64,000 nt of DNA from Gnetum montanum (GCA_015680685.1 MNCI01004329.1:56469-120468), one strand, 5' to 3'. Counted from the stretch's first letter, positions 36,146 through 48,118 are shown. Numbers and translations: made by a program. The notes: generated from the letters alone by a model not told the origin.

Positions 36146-37000
36146 TGATGAGCAATTTTTTGTCTAGCTTTGATATTGGATATTTGATATTGGAGTCTCG
36201 ATATCAGGCCCCAAGATGCAATGTCAAATATCTAATATCGTAGGATATGTGTTCGCCTATAAATATAGCACTAAGGCAAACAGTTTGGAGGGAGTTTTTG
36301 TCATAGCATAACATATCTCTTATAGTTTCTTTCGTCTAGAGTTAGAATATTTTCCAAAGTGCCCACAACAGGAGTCATTGAGTGTATGGATCTTTATTCA
36401 AGCACCGTTGTACCTGAGCACAACACTATGTGTGGCAATAAAGATGAGCTTTTAGGTCAAACCTTGTAGCACCTTGGCTACCTTAAACACTTTATTTATG
36501 CATTTAATGTTTTATACAATTTTTTTGATACTCTCAAGTAAGCTAGCTAGGTTAACTAGTGATTAATTAAGCACATAAGTACAACTGCTTAGAGCATGTG
36601 TATGAATCTTTGTAATCCCAAAAACACTTAACATTTGGTAACCCAACAACGTTATACGTGTTCAAGATGTGCACAGAAAGTGGGATTAGATACTTATGTT
36701 AGGATAGTTAGTTATTGATTAACAATTAAATTAGTTAAATTTATTTATAAATTAAGTTTCAACTTGTTCTTAATCATTGACAAATAAAATATAAAATAAT
36801 AAAAATCATATGCTTTAATTACACTTAACCATATAATGAAGCTCCACAAGTATAGTTGAGAAAACAACAATTGTCATGATTAGATTTCACATCCTGGAAC
36901 TAATGTACTTAGGAACTTAAGGTCTACAAAATTCAACCAAATCACATGTGAGCACTTTTGATTCGTATGGTTAGAAATAGGAGTACCTAGTTGCTCATTA
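36146..37000 (+). repeat. Element C 3' LTR
   Basis: This starts TGATGAG and ends CTCATTA (mutated from CTCATCA). It holds decayed GATATC motifs at 36172-36243, TATAAATA at 36258-36265 and an AATAAAGA signal near 36438. It matches the 5' LTR in full and the left-edge LTR over the first 340 bases. Confidence 0.9.
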
Positions 37001-37005
37001 CCATG

Positions 37006-38230
37006 GAATCCAACTTTTCTTATCATTTCTAACCCTTACAACTTTACTACACTAGGATGAGTTAGGACTACACTAGGCTAGTGTAGTCCACTTCTAGGCC
37101 CAATGTAGTCCCCATAAACTTACCAAACGACTATTCAAAATTGCTCAAAATTTTCTTCTAGGAGTCCTGAAGCCCACCAAAGTTGATTTTGGTTGTAAGA
37201 CTTACTTATTTCATTTGTTCCAAACTTACTACGTTGATAGGAGGTTAGGACTATGTTGGGCTAGTGTAGTCCTTGCCCAAGCCTAGCGTAGTTCATCTAA
37301 AACACCAAAAATGATCAAAAATACCTTAGAGCTTATTCTTTCGAAGTCTTGGGATGCGACTAGAGTCAATTTTAGCACTAAAACTTAGCTTTTGCAACTT
37401 TTGGAATGTAACTACACTAGAGAGCATTAGGACTACACTAGGCTACATAGTCAAAAGAGCTCAAGAGCTACCCAAATCAACTCTTGGAAAGACCCAGAAC
37501 CTTGTTGGATTGTGAACAAACCATGGAACCTTGGAAAACAAGTCAAAACTAATTATGTTTCAACTTTTTCTAATCTAGAATCCTTGACTATGCTAGGAAG
37601 TGCCTGCCTAGCATAGTCCCATGGTATTTAGCCATCCAAGACCTAAATAAGCATGAAAACTAGTAATTTTGCATCAAAACCCTAGTCGATGACACCACTG
37701 ATCCTAAAAGCCCATTAGGATAGTCAATTGAACCTCGAAACTAAACAAAATCCATTTCGCACTTCAAACTATATTGAGGAAGTTAGGAACTATGCTGGGC
37801 CAGTGTAGTCCCATTGGGGAGGGAAAATGTGACAATGAAAACTAGTAGTAAGTAGCCCAAAATGGCCCAAAAGTGAACTAGAGTGACCAAAACCTTGCAC
37901 CAATGGGCCCCCATTGCAAATTTCACTCTATTTTAACCCTGGGAATCATCCAAACTGAGTCATACCTTATGAATATGTAGGGCTTTGTAGACTAGCGTAG
38001 TCACCCTTGGAGCTAAGTTCTTCAACCTTTTGGAAAGCAAAAATAATGCCAAAACTTGTCAATCTTCCATACCTACCCCTTGTGCAAATTGTTTAGGTCA
38101 CCTAAAGTCCTAAAATGATCATACCAAGCCTTAGAAAGTGCCCTTGAAGGTTAACTACGTTGGAGGAAGGTAGGACTATGTTGGGCCAAAGTAGTCACCA
38201 ATAAGGCCCAACATAGTCACAAAAAAGTGT
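37006..38230. repeat. Palindromic satellite array, right part
   Basis: This continues the array at 20330-23168 after element C. Cores with GACTAC and GTAGTCC arms lie near 37063, 37240, 37433, 37782 and 38183, at the same spacing of about 180-200 bases. Some units are worn or lack one arm. Confidence 0.7.
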
Positions 38231-38809
38231 TAATTGTGCTTTAAAAATGCTCTAGGATGGCCTCCTCATGTGCCCAAGCTCCCCTGACAACCCTATAGCC
38301 CCATACCATGACCTACTAAGGTTTAAAACTAGCAAAATCCAACCTTGTTTGACTAGTATAAGCTAATTCTTGCCATATGAATACCATTCTTGTAGATTTG
38401 ACCTTGTTCTGCATTGTTGACCTTCTCTCTCATCAATTGATTTTATAAATCCTCCATATAACTTCCTATTTTACCATGTTCACCTTATTTTCTTTCTTAT
38501 GACCCTTCATTAATATTTTATGGCCTTTGGTTATCCCATTGGTCATTATCTATCTCTCATAACCTTGGTTGACCTTCTTTTAATTGCTAATTGTAATTAG
38601 AATAGCATATTTTCATATGATTACATTTTTACCAAAGTGTTTTATATCATTTTAGCATAGTTTACTTATTTTTACCCAGGTGCTACTTAATGTGCTTATG
38701 GTTGATATGCAAGATTGAAGCATGGACACCTCAAGGAAAATTTCCTTACCTTTGAGCCTAAGGGGGTCTCATGGTTATGTTGAACAATGTATCAGTCCTA
38801 ATTATCTAG
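38231..38809. other. AD spacer before pol
   Basis: A stretch rich in T and C without a reading frame. It leads to the pre-RT coding segment. Nothing else recognised. Confidence 0.4.
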
Positions 38810-39240
38810 ATCTTGAGATTGAAAGTCTTGTCAACCACAACCTCAATTGAAAAACCTTTAGAGTGTCTTGAAAACCTAGCTAAAGGCTTTAACCTTAAGG
38901 TTGGTGACATAACTAAAGACACTCTTACTAAGGTTCCTATCACAATAGATATTGGTGAGGAGAAAACCCTTAAACTAAGTTCCTCATTGGAACCTTAGCA
39001 AGCTTATGACATCACCAAGGTCCTACAAGACAACATTAAGGCCTTTGCTTGATCATATGAAGATATGCTAGGGTTAGATCCATGTCTAGTCCAACACAAA
39101 ATCATACTTGATTCTAACATTAGACTAGTTAAGCAGAATGTGTGCAAGATTAGGCCAAACTTAGCCTTGGCAATTCATGATGAGATCACAAATATATACC
39201 AAGTTGGTTTCATTAAGGTTGGTGACTATACAAAGTGGGT
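38810..39240 (+). pseudogene. pol: AD pre-RT segment
   Basis: VPITIDIGEEKTLKLSSSLEP and, after a stop, VLQDNIKAFA and EDMLGLDPCLVQHKI match E at 46987-47238 (KTLKLSSLLN, ILQDNIKVFTWS, DMLGLDPWLIQHNI). In E it also opens the pol part, just after the antisense gene. Two stops interrupt it. Confidence 0.75.
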
Positions 39241-39740
39241 TCCCACATAGTGATAGTCCCTAAGAAAAATGAGAGCATCCATATTTGGATTGATTTCTAA
39301 GACCTAAATAAGGCAACCATTAAGGATTATTTTCCTTTTCCTAGTATTGATCAACTTATTGATACTATGACTGGACATGCCTTACTGTCCTTTATGGATG
39401 GGTTCTCAAGATGTAACTAGATTAGGATCAACCAAAAACACTAACTTAGCATGACCTTCATGACCCCTTGGGGTACCTTTTACTATAACATGATGCCTTT
39501 TGGCCTTAGAAACATGGGAGCAACCTATCAATGATTTATGACCTATATCTTTAGTGATTACATGGTAGGTTTTCTTAATGATTATGTAGAAAATATAGTC
39601 ATCAAGTCCAAAATGGTCAATGATCATGCTAATGATCTAGACCTTGTGCTTAAATGATGCCTTAAGTTAAAACTTAGACTTAATCCTAAGAAGTATGCCT
39701 TTAATGTTACAACTGGTAAGGTATGCTTAGCTTTGTAGTA
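39241..39740 (+). pseudogene. pol: AD reverse transcriptase
   Basis: The order is DLNKATIKDYFPFPSIDQL, LLSFMDGFS, then FMTPWGTFYYNMMPFGLRN and NDYVENIVIKSK. The catalytic box reads YVEN (39583-39594); E has YIDD, so both acidic residues are altered or shifted and the enzyme is dead. LNPKKYAF follows. The enzyme is of Tat type (DYxDDIVVKSK). Confidence 0.8.
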
Positions 39741-40009
39741 TCAAAAGTAGGGATATGTGTTGATCCTAATAAGGTTAAAGTCATCTCTAACTTGGCAGCA
39801 CCTACTAACCTTAAGGAGCTTTGAGGATTACAAGGTAGATTATAGTTTATTCATAGGTCCATCGATAGGTGTATCGATAAGCTACAACCGATGCAATACT
39901 TGCTTAAGAAAGGAGTTCACTATGAGTGGATGGATCAATGCCAAGAAGCCTTTGAAAACCTTAAGCAAGATTTGGTGCAACTAGTGACTATATATCCTTC
40001 ACAAGAGGG

Positions 40010-40340
40010 TAAGCTGTTTTATATCTAGCTTGCCATCTTTAACATACCCATTGCCTCTCTACTCTATCAAAAATGTGATGATGGATTAGAAATGCTAGTA
40101 TACTACCTTAGCCATGCATTAGTTGCCCATGAGACTCAATATTTTAAAGTAGAGAAGTATTTTCTAGCACTAGTCTTCTCATTGAAGAAATGGAGACACT
40201 ACCTCTTTAGGAGCTCGATCAACATCATTTAAAAAGATAACATACTTAGAGCCATAATGATCAATATTTATGAGAGTAGCCGTATAGCCTGATAGAAAGC
40301 CATAATTGTAGAGTTTGACGCCCATTATGTCTCTCAATCC
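40010..40340 (+). pseudogene. pol: AD RNase H linked to reverse transcriptase
   Basis: VYYLSHALVAHETQYFKVEK and LVFSLKKWRHYLF match the RNase H after the E reverse transcriptase (VYYLSHALIAHEVKYNEVE). One stop lies in the following part. Confidence 0.7.
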
Positions 40341-40439
40341 TCAATGAAAGGTCAAGTTATAATCATAAAACTTATTGCCTCACTTGTTAATGACCAAACA
40401 ATTATAGAGCCTAAATTTCCTGATAAGCAGGTTAACACT

Positions 40440-40830
40440 GTTAGCCAAGTACTTGAGGGTTATGAGGTGGTCATGCACTTTGATGGAGCTTCAATTGCCC
40501 ATGGGGCCAATGCTACTACCATCATAACATTTTCATCTAGTGAAATTTGATCCTTCACCTATCATTTTGAGTTTTCATGCACTAATAACATAGCAAAATA
40601 CATGGATTTGATTAGAGGAATGATGGTAGCTCATCACCTAGGAATTACACGTTTTATAATCAAATGCAATTCTCAACTTGTGGTTAACCAGATAACTAAA
40701 GTTTACACATGTAAAGCCAAACATTTACAACCTTACTGTAACTTAGGAAAACAACTATTGCAACAATTTATAGATGTTGATATCCAATAGATACCTTGAA
40801 ATAAGAATGCCATAGGTGATGCCATCGTAA
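40440..40830 (+). pseudogene. pol: AD extra archaeal-type RNase H
   Basis: VVMHFDGASIAHGA (first Asp), then CTNNIAKYMDLIRG, CNSQLVVNQITKVYTCKAKH and LQPYCNLGKQLLQQF match E at 45325-45690. Two active-site residues are changed (Glu to Met in AKYMD, Asp to Asn in CNSQ). It lies between the linked RNase H and integrase, the usual Tat order. Confidence 0.75.
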
Positions 40831-41099
40831 TGCTAGCCCATAGTGTTATGCTAAATGTGTTTAGGAAGTTTTCCATCTTAACTGTGGACTATGCTACACC
40901 CATCACACAAAGTGTTGAGGATACCTTAGTAGTCATAGTTCCTATTCCTCTTGTAAAGGAGTGGTATGATGATATCAAGTTTTACCTTATGCATGGTGAA
41001 TCCTCACAAGGCCTAACTACTACTCAAAAGGACACTATACACAAACAATCAAAGTAGTATGTCATCGTAAGTGATAAGAAATTATGTCAATGATCCTAC

Positions 41100-41782
41100 A
41101 ATGGCATGTTACTAAAGTACTTGGGCAAAACTAAAGCCAGAACAATCCTAGAGGAGGTTCATGAAGGTGTTTATGGAGGACATATAAGACCTAGAGCCAT
41201 GGCTACTAAGATTACATGGTTAGGCTATTACTAGCCTCATATGGAAGGTGACTGCTTGCAGAAGGTTAAGCACTATGACACACACCAATGGCATAGGAAC
41301 CTCATACATGTATCATTGACCAAGTTGCATACTACTTGGATAACTTGGCCTCTTCAATGATGGGGATTAGATATCATTGGACCTATAACACCTAAGTCTT
41401 TAGGTAGGCATAGATTCATCATCACTACAACTGAAAACTTTACTAAGTGTGTTGAAACTATTTCCCTGAGGAAGAATACATCTAAACAAGTCTGTAAGTT
41501 TATTTTGGATAACATTGTAGACCATTTCATCATACGCATAACCATATTTATAGATAATGGACCACAATTTAGTAGCCAAGAAACCAAATATTTCTATCAT
41601 AACCTATGCATTAAGCATTCTTTCTAATCTCCTTATTACCCTTAAGCCAATGGACAAGCATAATCAAGTAATAAGGCAATCATCAACTTGCTCAAGAAAA
41701 TGCTCAACAACAGTAAGTAGAAATGGCATGAGTAGCTTGTTCATGTGCTATAAGCCTATAGAAAAACTTATCAAATGGAAAC
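41100..41782 (+). pseudogene. pol: AD integrase, N-terminal and core part, cut by element E
   Basis: A zinc-binding region (HEGVYGGHIRPRAMATK with the His pair; the Cys pair is worn) leads to WGLDIIGPITPKSLG (first Asp), FIDNGPQFSS (second Asp) and ANGQA near 41650 (the Glu is lost after it). The frame stops at 41782, where E is inserted, and resumes at 58808 in phase once E and one target copy are left out. Confidence 0.8.
41778..41782. other. Target-site duplication of element E, left copy
   Basis: GAAAC here and GCAAC at 58808-58812 differ by one base. Removal of E and one copy restores the AD integrase frame. Confidence 0.75.
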
Positions 41783-43285
41783 TATAGCGACTGAAAACAT
41801 TGGCAGCTAGAAAAAATGTCGAGAGGTCGTCAGCCGCTGGACAGTCTTGACCCTATCTCCGCAGGAGGGCCATGCTAGATGGGACAGAAACAGGGCACCC
41901 TGAATGGTCTGGTCAATCAGATAGGAACTTAGTCAATGTATATATAACCTTTTGCAACGTGTAATTTGAAAATGAGATTGGTAGTGTGAAGTAATGCTTA
42001 AATGCAAAAGAAACAGGAAACAATGTAAAATGCAACAGAAGACACATGAAATAGTGTAAAATGCAATAGTAGACAAGAGATAATGTAAAAATGTAATTAG
42101 AAAAAAAATGCACCACTTTGGAGCTATGACCTTACTTTGTCAAGATGGATACAATCGGTTGCATAGCGCTGGGAACTACAGAGATTCTGAGAGCAACCAA
42201 GACATGTAGAGCAAGAGGGTTGTGTGCTCGAACGTGGACTCCGGTGTTAACAATGCAAAGTTCTACCAAGGTGGTAGAAAAGAACAAAACGAAATGCCAA
42301 CTGAGAATGCTAACTATTTACAATGTCAAAAATAGAAAGTTTACAATGCCAGAGAATGCTAGAAAGCCCAAAGTTTCAGAGGGCGAGCTAGAGGATCATG
42401 CGAAAAAGGACCAAAGAGAGTTTAAGCGTTGCTCATTGGGGTATTTATAGGACCAAGGGCAAGCAAAAGATGTCGTTTGAACACCACGTGCCTTGGGCCT
42501 ATGCTGACTTGTCTATGCTACACGTGCCTGTATGACCATTGGGTGTGCCTGTCATGCCGTAATTATGAGCCTGTCGTGCCATAATTACATTGTTAGAGCA
42601 ACGGTGTAATTAGGTGAAGTGCATTAATGTTGCGCAACTGCCTGCCATGTTTTGCCATGCCTTGTAGTGTAGCATGTTTGGCGTGGCGTAGCATCATGTT
42701 ACGCATCTTGCTGCATGTGTAGAAAGCCTTTGAAATGTGCAGGCTATTCATTAAATGTATGCTATGCTATGCTACGCTACGTAGTGTAGTGACTGGCCTT
42801 AGTCACAAAAACGTCGCCAGTCTGTAAACTTCACTTTTTGCACTGCAGAACTTGCAAATTTGCTGACCTTGCCCTTTGAGTTGCCTCCTATCAACTTCCA
42901 TAGAATTACTATGCCTCGCTGTGCCATGTAGCTAAGCGTAGCGTAGTAGCAAACATGACCTGATGTTGGCCAAGTTTGCCACTTTCTGATGAAAGGAGAC
43001 ATTGTCGAAGGACTTGAAGTCCGGCGAGGGGACTGGTCATCCAACTTTTGCTATGCTGTACTACATTGTGTAGTGTAGCATAGCATTGTACTTCTACAAA
43101 CGTCTTCTGAAGTTTGCTACGCTACATGGCATAGCGTAGCGTAGCAAGGCTCCTTGACTTAGAAAACTTGCTGAAGTGGATAGTCTAAAAATCAAAGCAT
43201 CCATCTCCCAAAGCATTTCCGTAACACTGCATGAATTGCAAAGACTTGGTGAAGCAAGAATGTCTTTGAATTTTGGGGTGTTTCA
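41783..43285 (-). repeat. Element E 3' LTR
   Basis: On the minus strand it begins TGAAACACCCC at 43285 and ends near GTCGCTATA at 41783 (TG/CA ends with one mutation). A TATA box TATAAATA lies at 42449-42442 on the minus strand. Upstream of it, in U3 (42730-43150), lie four palindromic blocks of GCTACGCTA or GCTATGCT type. It matches 57310-58807 in full. Confidence 0.9.
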
Positions 43286-43301
43286 TTGGTCCCCCTTTGT
43301 C
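43286..43301 (-). other. Polypurine tract of element E
   Basis: On the minus strand this reads ACAAAGGGGGACCAA, directly before the LTR start TGAAACACC. AD has the near-identical ACAAAGAGGGACCAA at 60316-60330. Confidence 0.8.
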
Positions 43302-44339
43302 GACGTCTGGAGGACGGGCTCGAGAGACGTTAACAAAGAAAACAAAACACCCCCGAAGACACGATGCTGACATTGCCGCTTGGTGAATGTCAGGACATCG
43401 CTTGGCTATGCTTAAGAGTGAAAGGGTGAAGCAAGGAGGAAGGAGGTTCGGGAGAAGGGTAAAGATGGTGTTTAGCAAAGCCCCTTGTCAGAGTGCTCAT
43501 GAGGGACTTGTTCGTGTTTCCATCTCTACCTTTGCTGACCTTCGACCCTCTGTACGATAGGTGTTCCTTTCCCAGGATGAGCTGCATTACATCTAGGGGA
43601 TTTTAACCTGCCTACAGATGCTTCCCATGTAGCGAGCTGTGTTACACACATCATGGAGCTTGCACCCTAAAGTAGCCAGGCTAGTCGAGGCACTCACTTC
43701 GCGATGCTGTAGTGTTTGTTGTTGTAGCGAGTTGTACTCTTGGTCACACCCTATAAGCACAACAGAGAGTGAGGTGTGAAGTGAGGGTAGGAGTCTTTCT
43801 TGCTGTAGATGTTGTTGAAGCTCTTGGACACCCGTGCTAGCACATGGTGTCCAAAGTAGGAAGGCCAACAGTGGCCTTGGCAATATCGGCGTGGAGGAGC
43901 TGGCCTCGAAGGCACCGAGAGTTGTCATGAGTGCAGATGCTCTGGAATTCCTGCCAAAGGCATGCACTCTCAGTTCAACTATGGGATCAACTACCACATA
44001 GCTAAACATCGAGCAAGCCTAGGAATTGGCAAGGAGTTGGAGGGTAACAATATTATGGCTGAGCCACAATATTGCTGGAACTCCAGTTGCAGGAACTGTC
44101 CAAGGAACTACCGTCAGGGTGGTGGGCCATGGCGATGGTAGGTCTGGAGGGCTAGTGTGATGCCATACGACATCCCCAGAGGGTCAGCATGATGCCAAGG
44201 GTGGCAGCATCACGTGTGTTCCAGACCATGTTCCTATTGCATCGTGAACTACATTCTGGAGCTACGACATCCCACCCACACATCAACACTGTGCATGCTC
44301 GTTCGATGTGTACTTGGTGTAGATGCATGTTAGGGATGT
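43302..44339. other. Element E 3' untranslated region
   Basis: This lies between the tail repeats and the polypurine tract. Short frames on both strands (for example 43593-44009, minus) have no recognisable domain and no counterpart that I can see in AD. Nothing else found. Confidence 0.45.
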
Positions 44340-44545
44340 AACGTGAACCCAATTTAAGGTCTTGGTAGACCGTGTGCTAGTTTAGAGTCCCACTGGACTA
44401 CCATGCTAGTTTAAGATCCCAGCAGACTATACATACTAGTTTAACATCATAGTGGATGTGCCATGCCAGTTTATAGTCATGGAAAACTAGTTGTGCCAGT
44501 TTTACGTCATAGAAAATGGTTGTCACTAGTTTATTATCGTAGTAA
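44340..44545. repeat. Tandem CTAGTTTAAGGTC array after E integrase
   Basis: About six or seven units of roughly 31 bases with consensus TGCTAGTTTAAGGTC then GTAGACTA. The same motif, inverted relative to the window but in the same orientation relative to its own element, follows the AD integrase at 59260-59400. Units also occur at 47520-47790 and 14578-14615. Confidence 0.75.
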
Positions 44546-45300
44546 ACATTGGTTGATGTTGTCGTTGATGCAGGTCTACATGGTGCTTTTGCTGCTGCTT
44601 GCTTTGGTAGTGCTCTATGCATCTCAGTGTCTGCACGCGCTCCTCCTCTAATGAGTCGAGGTCGATGATCTGTGAATCGTTGTTCTGGGCTTCGCTCACG
44701 ACATCCATGAGGATCATCCAGAGTGATGGTACCTGCAACTTAAGAGGTAACATAGCTTTAGATTTGTAAACAAGGCTGTAAGGAGTCTTACTTGTCCCGG
44801 TTCTGCATGTCGTTTTGTAGGCCTAGAGAATGTAGAGGATTTGCTCGTGCCACCACCTCTTGCTGTTGCTAAGCATCCACTTCAGCAAGTTGATGATGGA
44901 CTTATTTGTAGCCTCCACCTGCCCTTTCACCTACGGATAGTACGACGAGGAGAATGATTGCTTAATGCCTAGGTTGCCGCAAAAGTTTTGGGTTTTCGTA
45001 CTACTAAATTGTGGCCCATTGTCGGTCACAATAGTCATTGGAAGTCCAAACCTAGTCACGATGTTATCTAGGATGAAATGGAAGATTTGCTGAGACATCG
45101 TTTTCCTCAGGGGAATAGCTTCCACCCACTTAGTAAAATACTCAGTGGCGATGATAATGAAGCTATGCCCTGTGGAGGACTTAGGCATGATGGGTCCTAT
45201 AAGGTCTAGTCCCCATCATTGGAAAGACCACGTGATTTGCGTTGGGTGCAGGTCCATAGGTGAGATGTGTATGAGATTTGCATATCTCTGGCACATGTCA
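44530..45300 (-). pseudogene. pol: Element E integrase
   Basis: A worn zinc-binding part with a CDMCQRYANLIH block leads to a core with WGLDLIGPIMPKSSTG, IIATEYFTKWVEAIPL, TIVTDNGPQFSS (second Asp) and a GQVEATNKS block (catalytic Glu). The C-terminal part YSLVYKSKAMLPLKLQVPSL ends in a Gln/His-rich tail. The N-terminal His pair is missing, so the join to the preceding RNase H looks like a deletion. Stops near 44930 and elsewhere break it. Confidence 0.8.
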
Positions 45301-45324
45301 CATGTCTTGACTTTTGAGAGGCAA

Positions 45325-45690
45325 TCACACTCCATGTGGCACATGTTGCACATCTGTTGTTGCAAATTGCTTAAGCAGGCTTTTTGCTAAGTTGCAGTAG
45401 GGTTGCAAGTGCATAGCTTTGCAGGCATAGGCCCCGGTGATTTGATTCACAACTAGTTGTGAATCACAACGGATTTTCAAGTGTTGTATGTGTAATGCTT
45501 GGGTAGTTGAGAGGCCTCTGAGTAGCCCCTCATATTCTGCCACATTGTTGGTGTAGGGGAACACAAAACGATAAGCAAAAGGGTGCATTTCCCCAGAGAG
45601 AAATGTAATGATGGCACCCACACTACCTCCTCATGCAGTTGACGTGCTGTCAAAGTGTTGAGTAGCTTCTAGGTGCGAAGGGACAACATT
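45325..45690 (-). pseudogene. pol: Element E extra archaeal-type RNase H
   Basis: QHFDSTSTA, FVFPYTNNVAEYEGLLRG, IRCDSQLVVNQITGAY and MHLQPYCNLAKSLLKQF show the Asp, Glu and Asp positions of this enzyme. One stop lies in the first part. It is preceded by the linked RNase H and followed by integrase, the usual Tat order. Confidence 0.8.
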
Positions 45691-46980
45691 GATAGTGCCA
45701 ACATGTTCATCCGGGAATTCAGGATCTATGGTTGCATGGTCATCGACAGGTGAGGCCGTAAGTTGCGTTGCTATGGCTTGACCCTTAGTCGATGACTGGC
45801 TTACATAGTGTAGGTCAAACTCCGTGGTTATTGCTTTCCATCAGGTTATCCTGCTGCTTTCATACAGGTTGTTAGTGATAGCCCAGAGTATGTTGCTTTT
45901 GCAAATGATGTTGACTACGCTGCGAAAAAGATAGTACCTCTACTTTTTTAGTGCAAACACTAAGGTAAGGTAATTCCTCTCTACTTCGTTGTATTTTACC
46001 TCATGCGCTATTAGTGCGTGACTCAGGTAGTACACTCGTATCTTAGATCTGTCGTCTCATTTCCGACATAGCAGTGCTGCGATAGATGTGTCAGAGGTGG
46101 CAAGGTAGATGAAGAAAGGCTTATCCCTTTGTGGTGGATGCATAGTTGGGAGGTGCGAGAGCTCTTCCTTCAAGTCATTGAAGGCTTGTTGACACTGGGT
46201 TGTCCACTCGAAGTCAACCCCTTTCTTTAGAAGATGTTGCATGGGGTGTAACTTGTCAATCAACTTTGCTATGAACCTTCGGATGAACTATACCCTACCT
46301 TGCAAGCCACTTAACTCCTTAAGGTTTGTGGGAGGTGCTAGGTTGAAAATGGCCTTGACTTTGTCCAGGTCCACCCGTATTCTAGCCTCTGATACCACAA
46401 ATCCTAACATGTGTATGATTTTCACACCGAAGACACACTTCTTAGGATTAATACATAAGTCGTGCATTTGGCAACACTTGAGGACTACCCCTAGATCGTG
46501 TGGATGATCAGTTGCCTCCTTGGACTTGACTACTATATCGTCGATGTAGTCATTTAGTGTTTCTAGGATGTAGTCGCTGTAGATGTAGGTCATAGCTAGC
46601 TGGTAGGTTGCTCTAGCGTTCTTGAGCCCAAAAGGCATCATGGTGTAATAGAATGTACCCCATGGGGTCATGAAGGTTCTTGTTAGCTGATGTTCCAGGA
46701 TGATGTGAATTTGGTTGTAGCCAGAAAAGCCATCCATGAAGGATAATAGAGCATGACCAGCTGTAGTGTCACTGAGTTGATCGATGCTTGGAAGTGGAAA
46801 GTCGTCTTTGATCGTTGCTTTGTTCAGATCTCAGAAGGCAATGTAGATTTGTATTCCTCTCATTTTCTTGGAAATCACAATGATGTTGGACACCCATTCT
46901 GAATAATCAACTGCGTGGATGAAACCAGCTTGGTATAGCTTGGTGATTTCGTCCCTTACGACTAGCGTGATTTATGGCTT
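45691..46980 (-). pseudogene. pol: Element E reverse transcriptase and linked RNase H
   Basis: From the 5' side: DLNKATIKDDFPLPSIDQL, MDGFSGYNQIHI, FMTPWGTFYYTMMPFGLKN, ATYQLAMTYIYSDY, and the intact YIDD box (46537-46548), then INPKKCVFGVKI and LGFVVSEARIRVD. The RNase H (46263-45800) has FFIYLATSDTSIAALL and VYYLSHALIAHEV. The stretch 46737-46288 is open for 149 codons. Stops lie on either side of it. Confidence 0.85.
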
Positions 46981-46986
46981 GACTTT

Positions 46987-47250
46987 TCAAGCCTTCTGCT
47001 TGACTACCTTCATGCGCAGGTCTAGGACGATGTTGTGTTGTATCAACCACGGGTCTAAACCCAGCATGTCACTATACGACCATGTGAATACTTTGATGTT
47101 GTCTTGCAGAATTTTGGCTACGTTTTCGTGCGTCTGCATGTTTAGGAGGGAGCTAAGCTTTAGTGTTTTTACTTCCCCCTTGGACGTGGTCACAGAAATC
47201 TCGACAAGAGAGTCCTCGGTTACATCCCCGGCCCCCAAATCTAGGGTTCA
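46987..47250 (-). pseudogene. pol: Element E pre-RT segment
   Basis: SLVEISVTTSKGEVKTLKL, then ILQDNIKVFTWSYSDMLGLD and LIQHNIVLDL. It matches AD 38810-39130. It marks the start of the second coding part, after the antisense gene. Confidence 0.75.
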
Positions 47251-47519
47251 GACTAGATGCTCAGGCCAGTCTGGGGATGCTTCTAAAGACGCTATGGTAT
47301 TAGCCGTGGTCGATCTCCAGTCGATTAGGTCTAGGTTCAACTATATAGCGAGCTTGCCATGTGGACCTACTAGGGCTAAAGGTGTGGAGAGACCACAATG
47401 AACTCCATTTTTTGCTTAACCTATCAAAATGAGGTGAAAGCCTAGTTAAGAGGCACCTGTTGGTAGCAATCATGTACAAAGAAAATTTGCAAAGCAATGA
47501 TGAGATGTATGATGTACAA

Positions 47520-47790
47520 ATTAAAATTTTGCCAGTTTAAAGTCATGGAAGACTATTATGACATGGAGTTGTAGAGTTGCTAAAATAGGAAATGTAAAAA
47601 TTTCATCAGAACATGAAATTGCTGAGGAAAGAAAATGTCAAACTGCCAATGCGAAAACGTGAGATTGCTAGTTTAGTGTCATTGTAGACTACAAATGTAT
47701 GATAGATCAAAAAATGCTAGTTTAAGGTATTTTTAGACCGCGAAAATTACAACTGTGCTAGGGTTTGCTAGTTTAAGGTCTTTTCGGACC
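47520..47790. repeat. Dispersed TGCTAGTTTAAGGTC units upstream of the antisense gene
   Basis: At least four worn units, for example near 47525, 47680, 47715 and 47765, each with CTAGTTTA and a following GTAGAC, TAGACC or GGACC. They are the same motif as the arrays at 44340-44545 and 59260-59400. Confidence 0.6.
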
Positions 47791-48118
47791 ATGATAATCG
47801 AAAATATGTTTTTTCGTTTTTCAAGAAAGTAAGTAATCTTGAAGCATATCAAGGTTTTAATGCTAACAATGCTATGATGTCATGGTGAGCATGCTACATT
47901 GTATGGTGTGCTCCACATTAAATGGAGAGAGAGGACAACAAGTTTCCCTTTTTACCATTACAATCATAAATAGGGATTAAACCCTGGTAAGCTTGCCATT
48001 CTCACTGTAAGAGCGCAAAGCTGATATCTGGAGCACAAGGCGATTTCAAAGTGATTGTGCTAATAGCGAGTAAGGTGATTTTCTATGTAGCGTCGAGGAA
48101 GAATTTGTAAGCAGGACG

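Larger units (their letters stand above)
23174..37000 (+). mobile_element. Element C: Athila-lineage Ty3/gypsy retrotransposon
   Basis: Two LTRs of about 850 bases (23174-24017 and 36146-37000) share order and sequence. A tRNA-Asp-type primer site follows the left LTR, and gag, protease, reverse transcriptase, RNase H and integrase follow on the plus strand. LTR ends TGATGAG and CTCATCA, the Asp-type primer site, and a reverse transcriptase block of the form VFMD(D)FS with GIVLGHRIS are familiar from Athila elements. Its leader carries a 4.5 kb Penelope-like palindrome. All reading frames are broken. It is inserted in the AD satellite. Confidence 0.88.

Noticed and set aside
46919-47401. Plus-strand ORF of 160 codons
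   Set aside because: It overlaps the E pre-RT and reverse transcriptase coding sequence on the minus strand and has no domain of its own.
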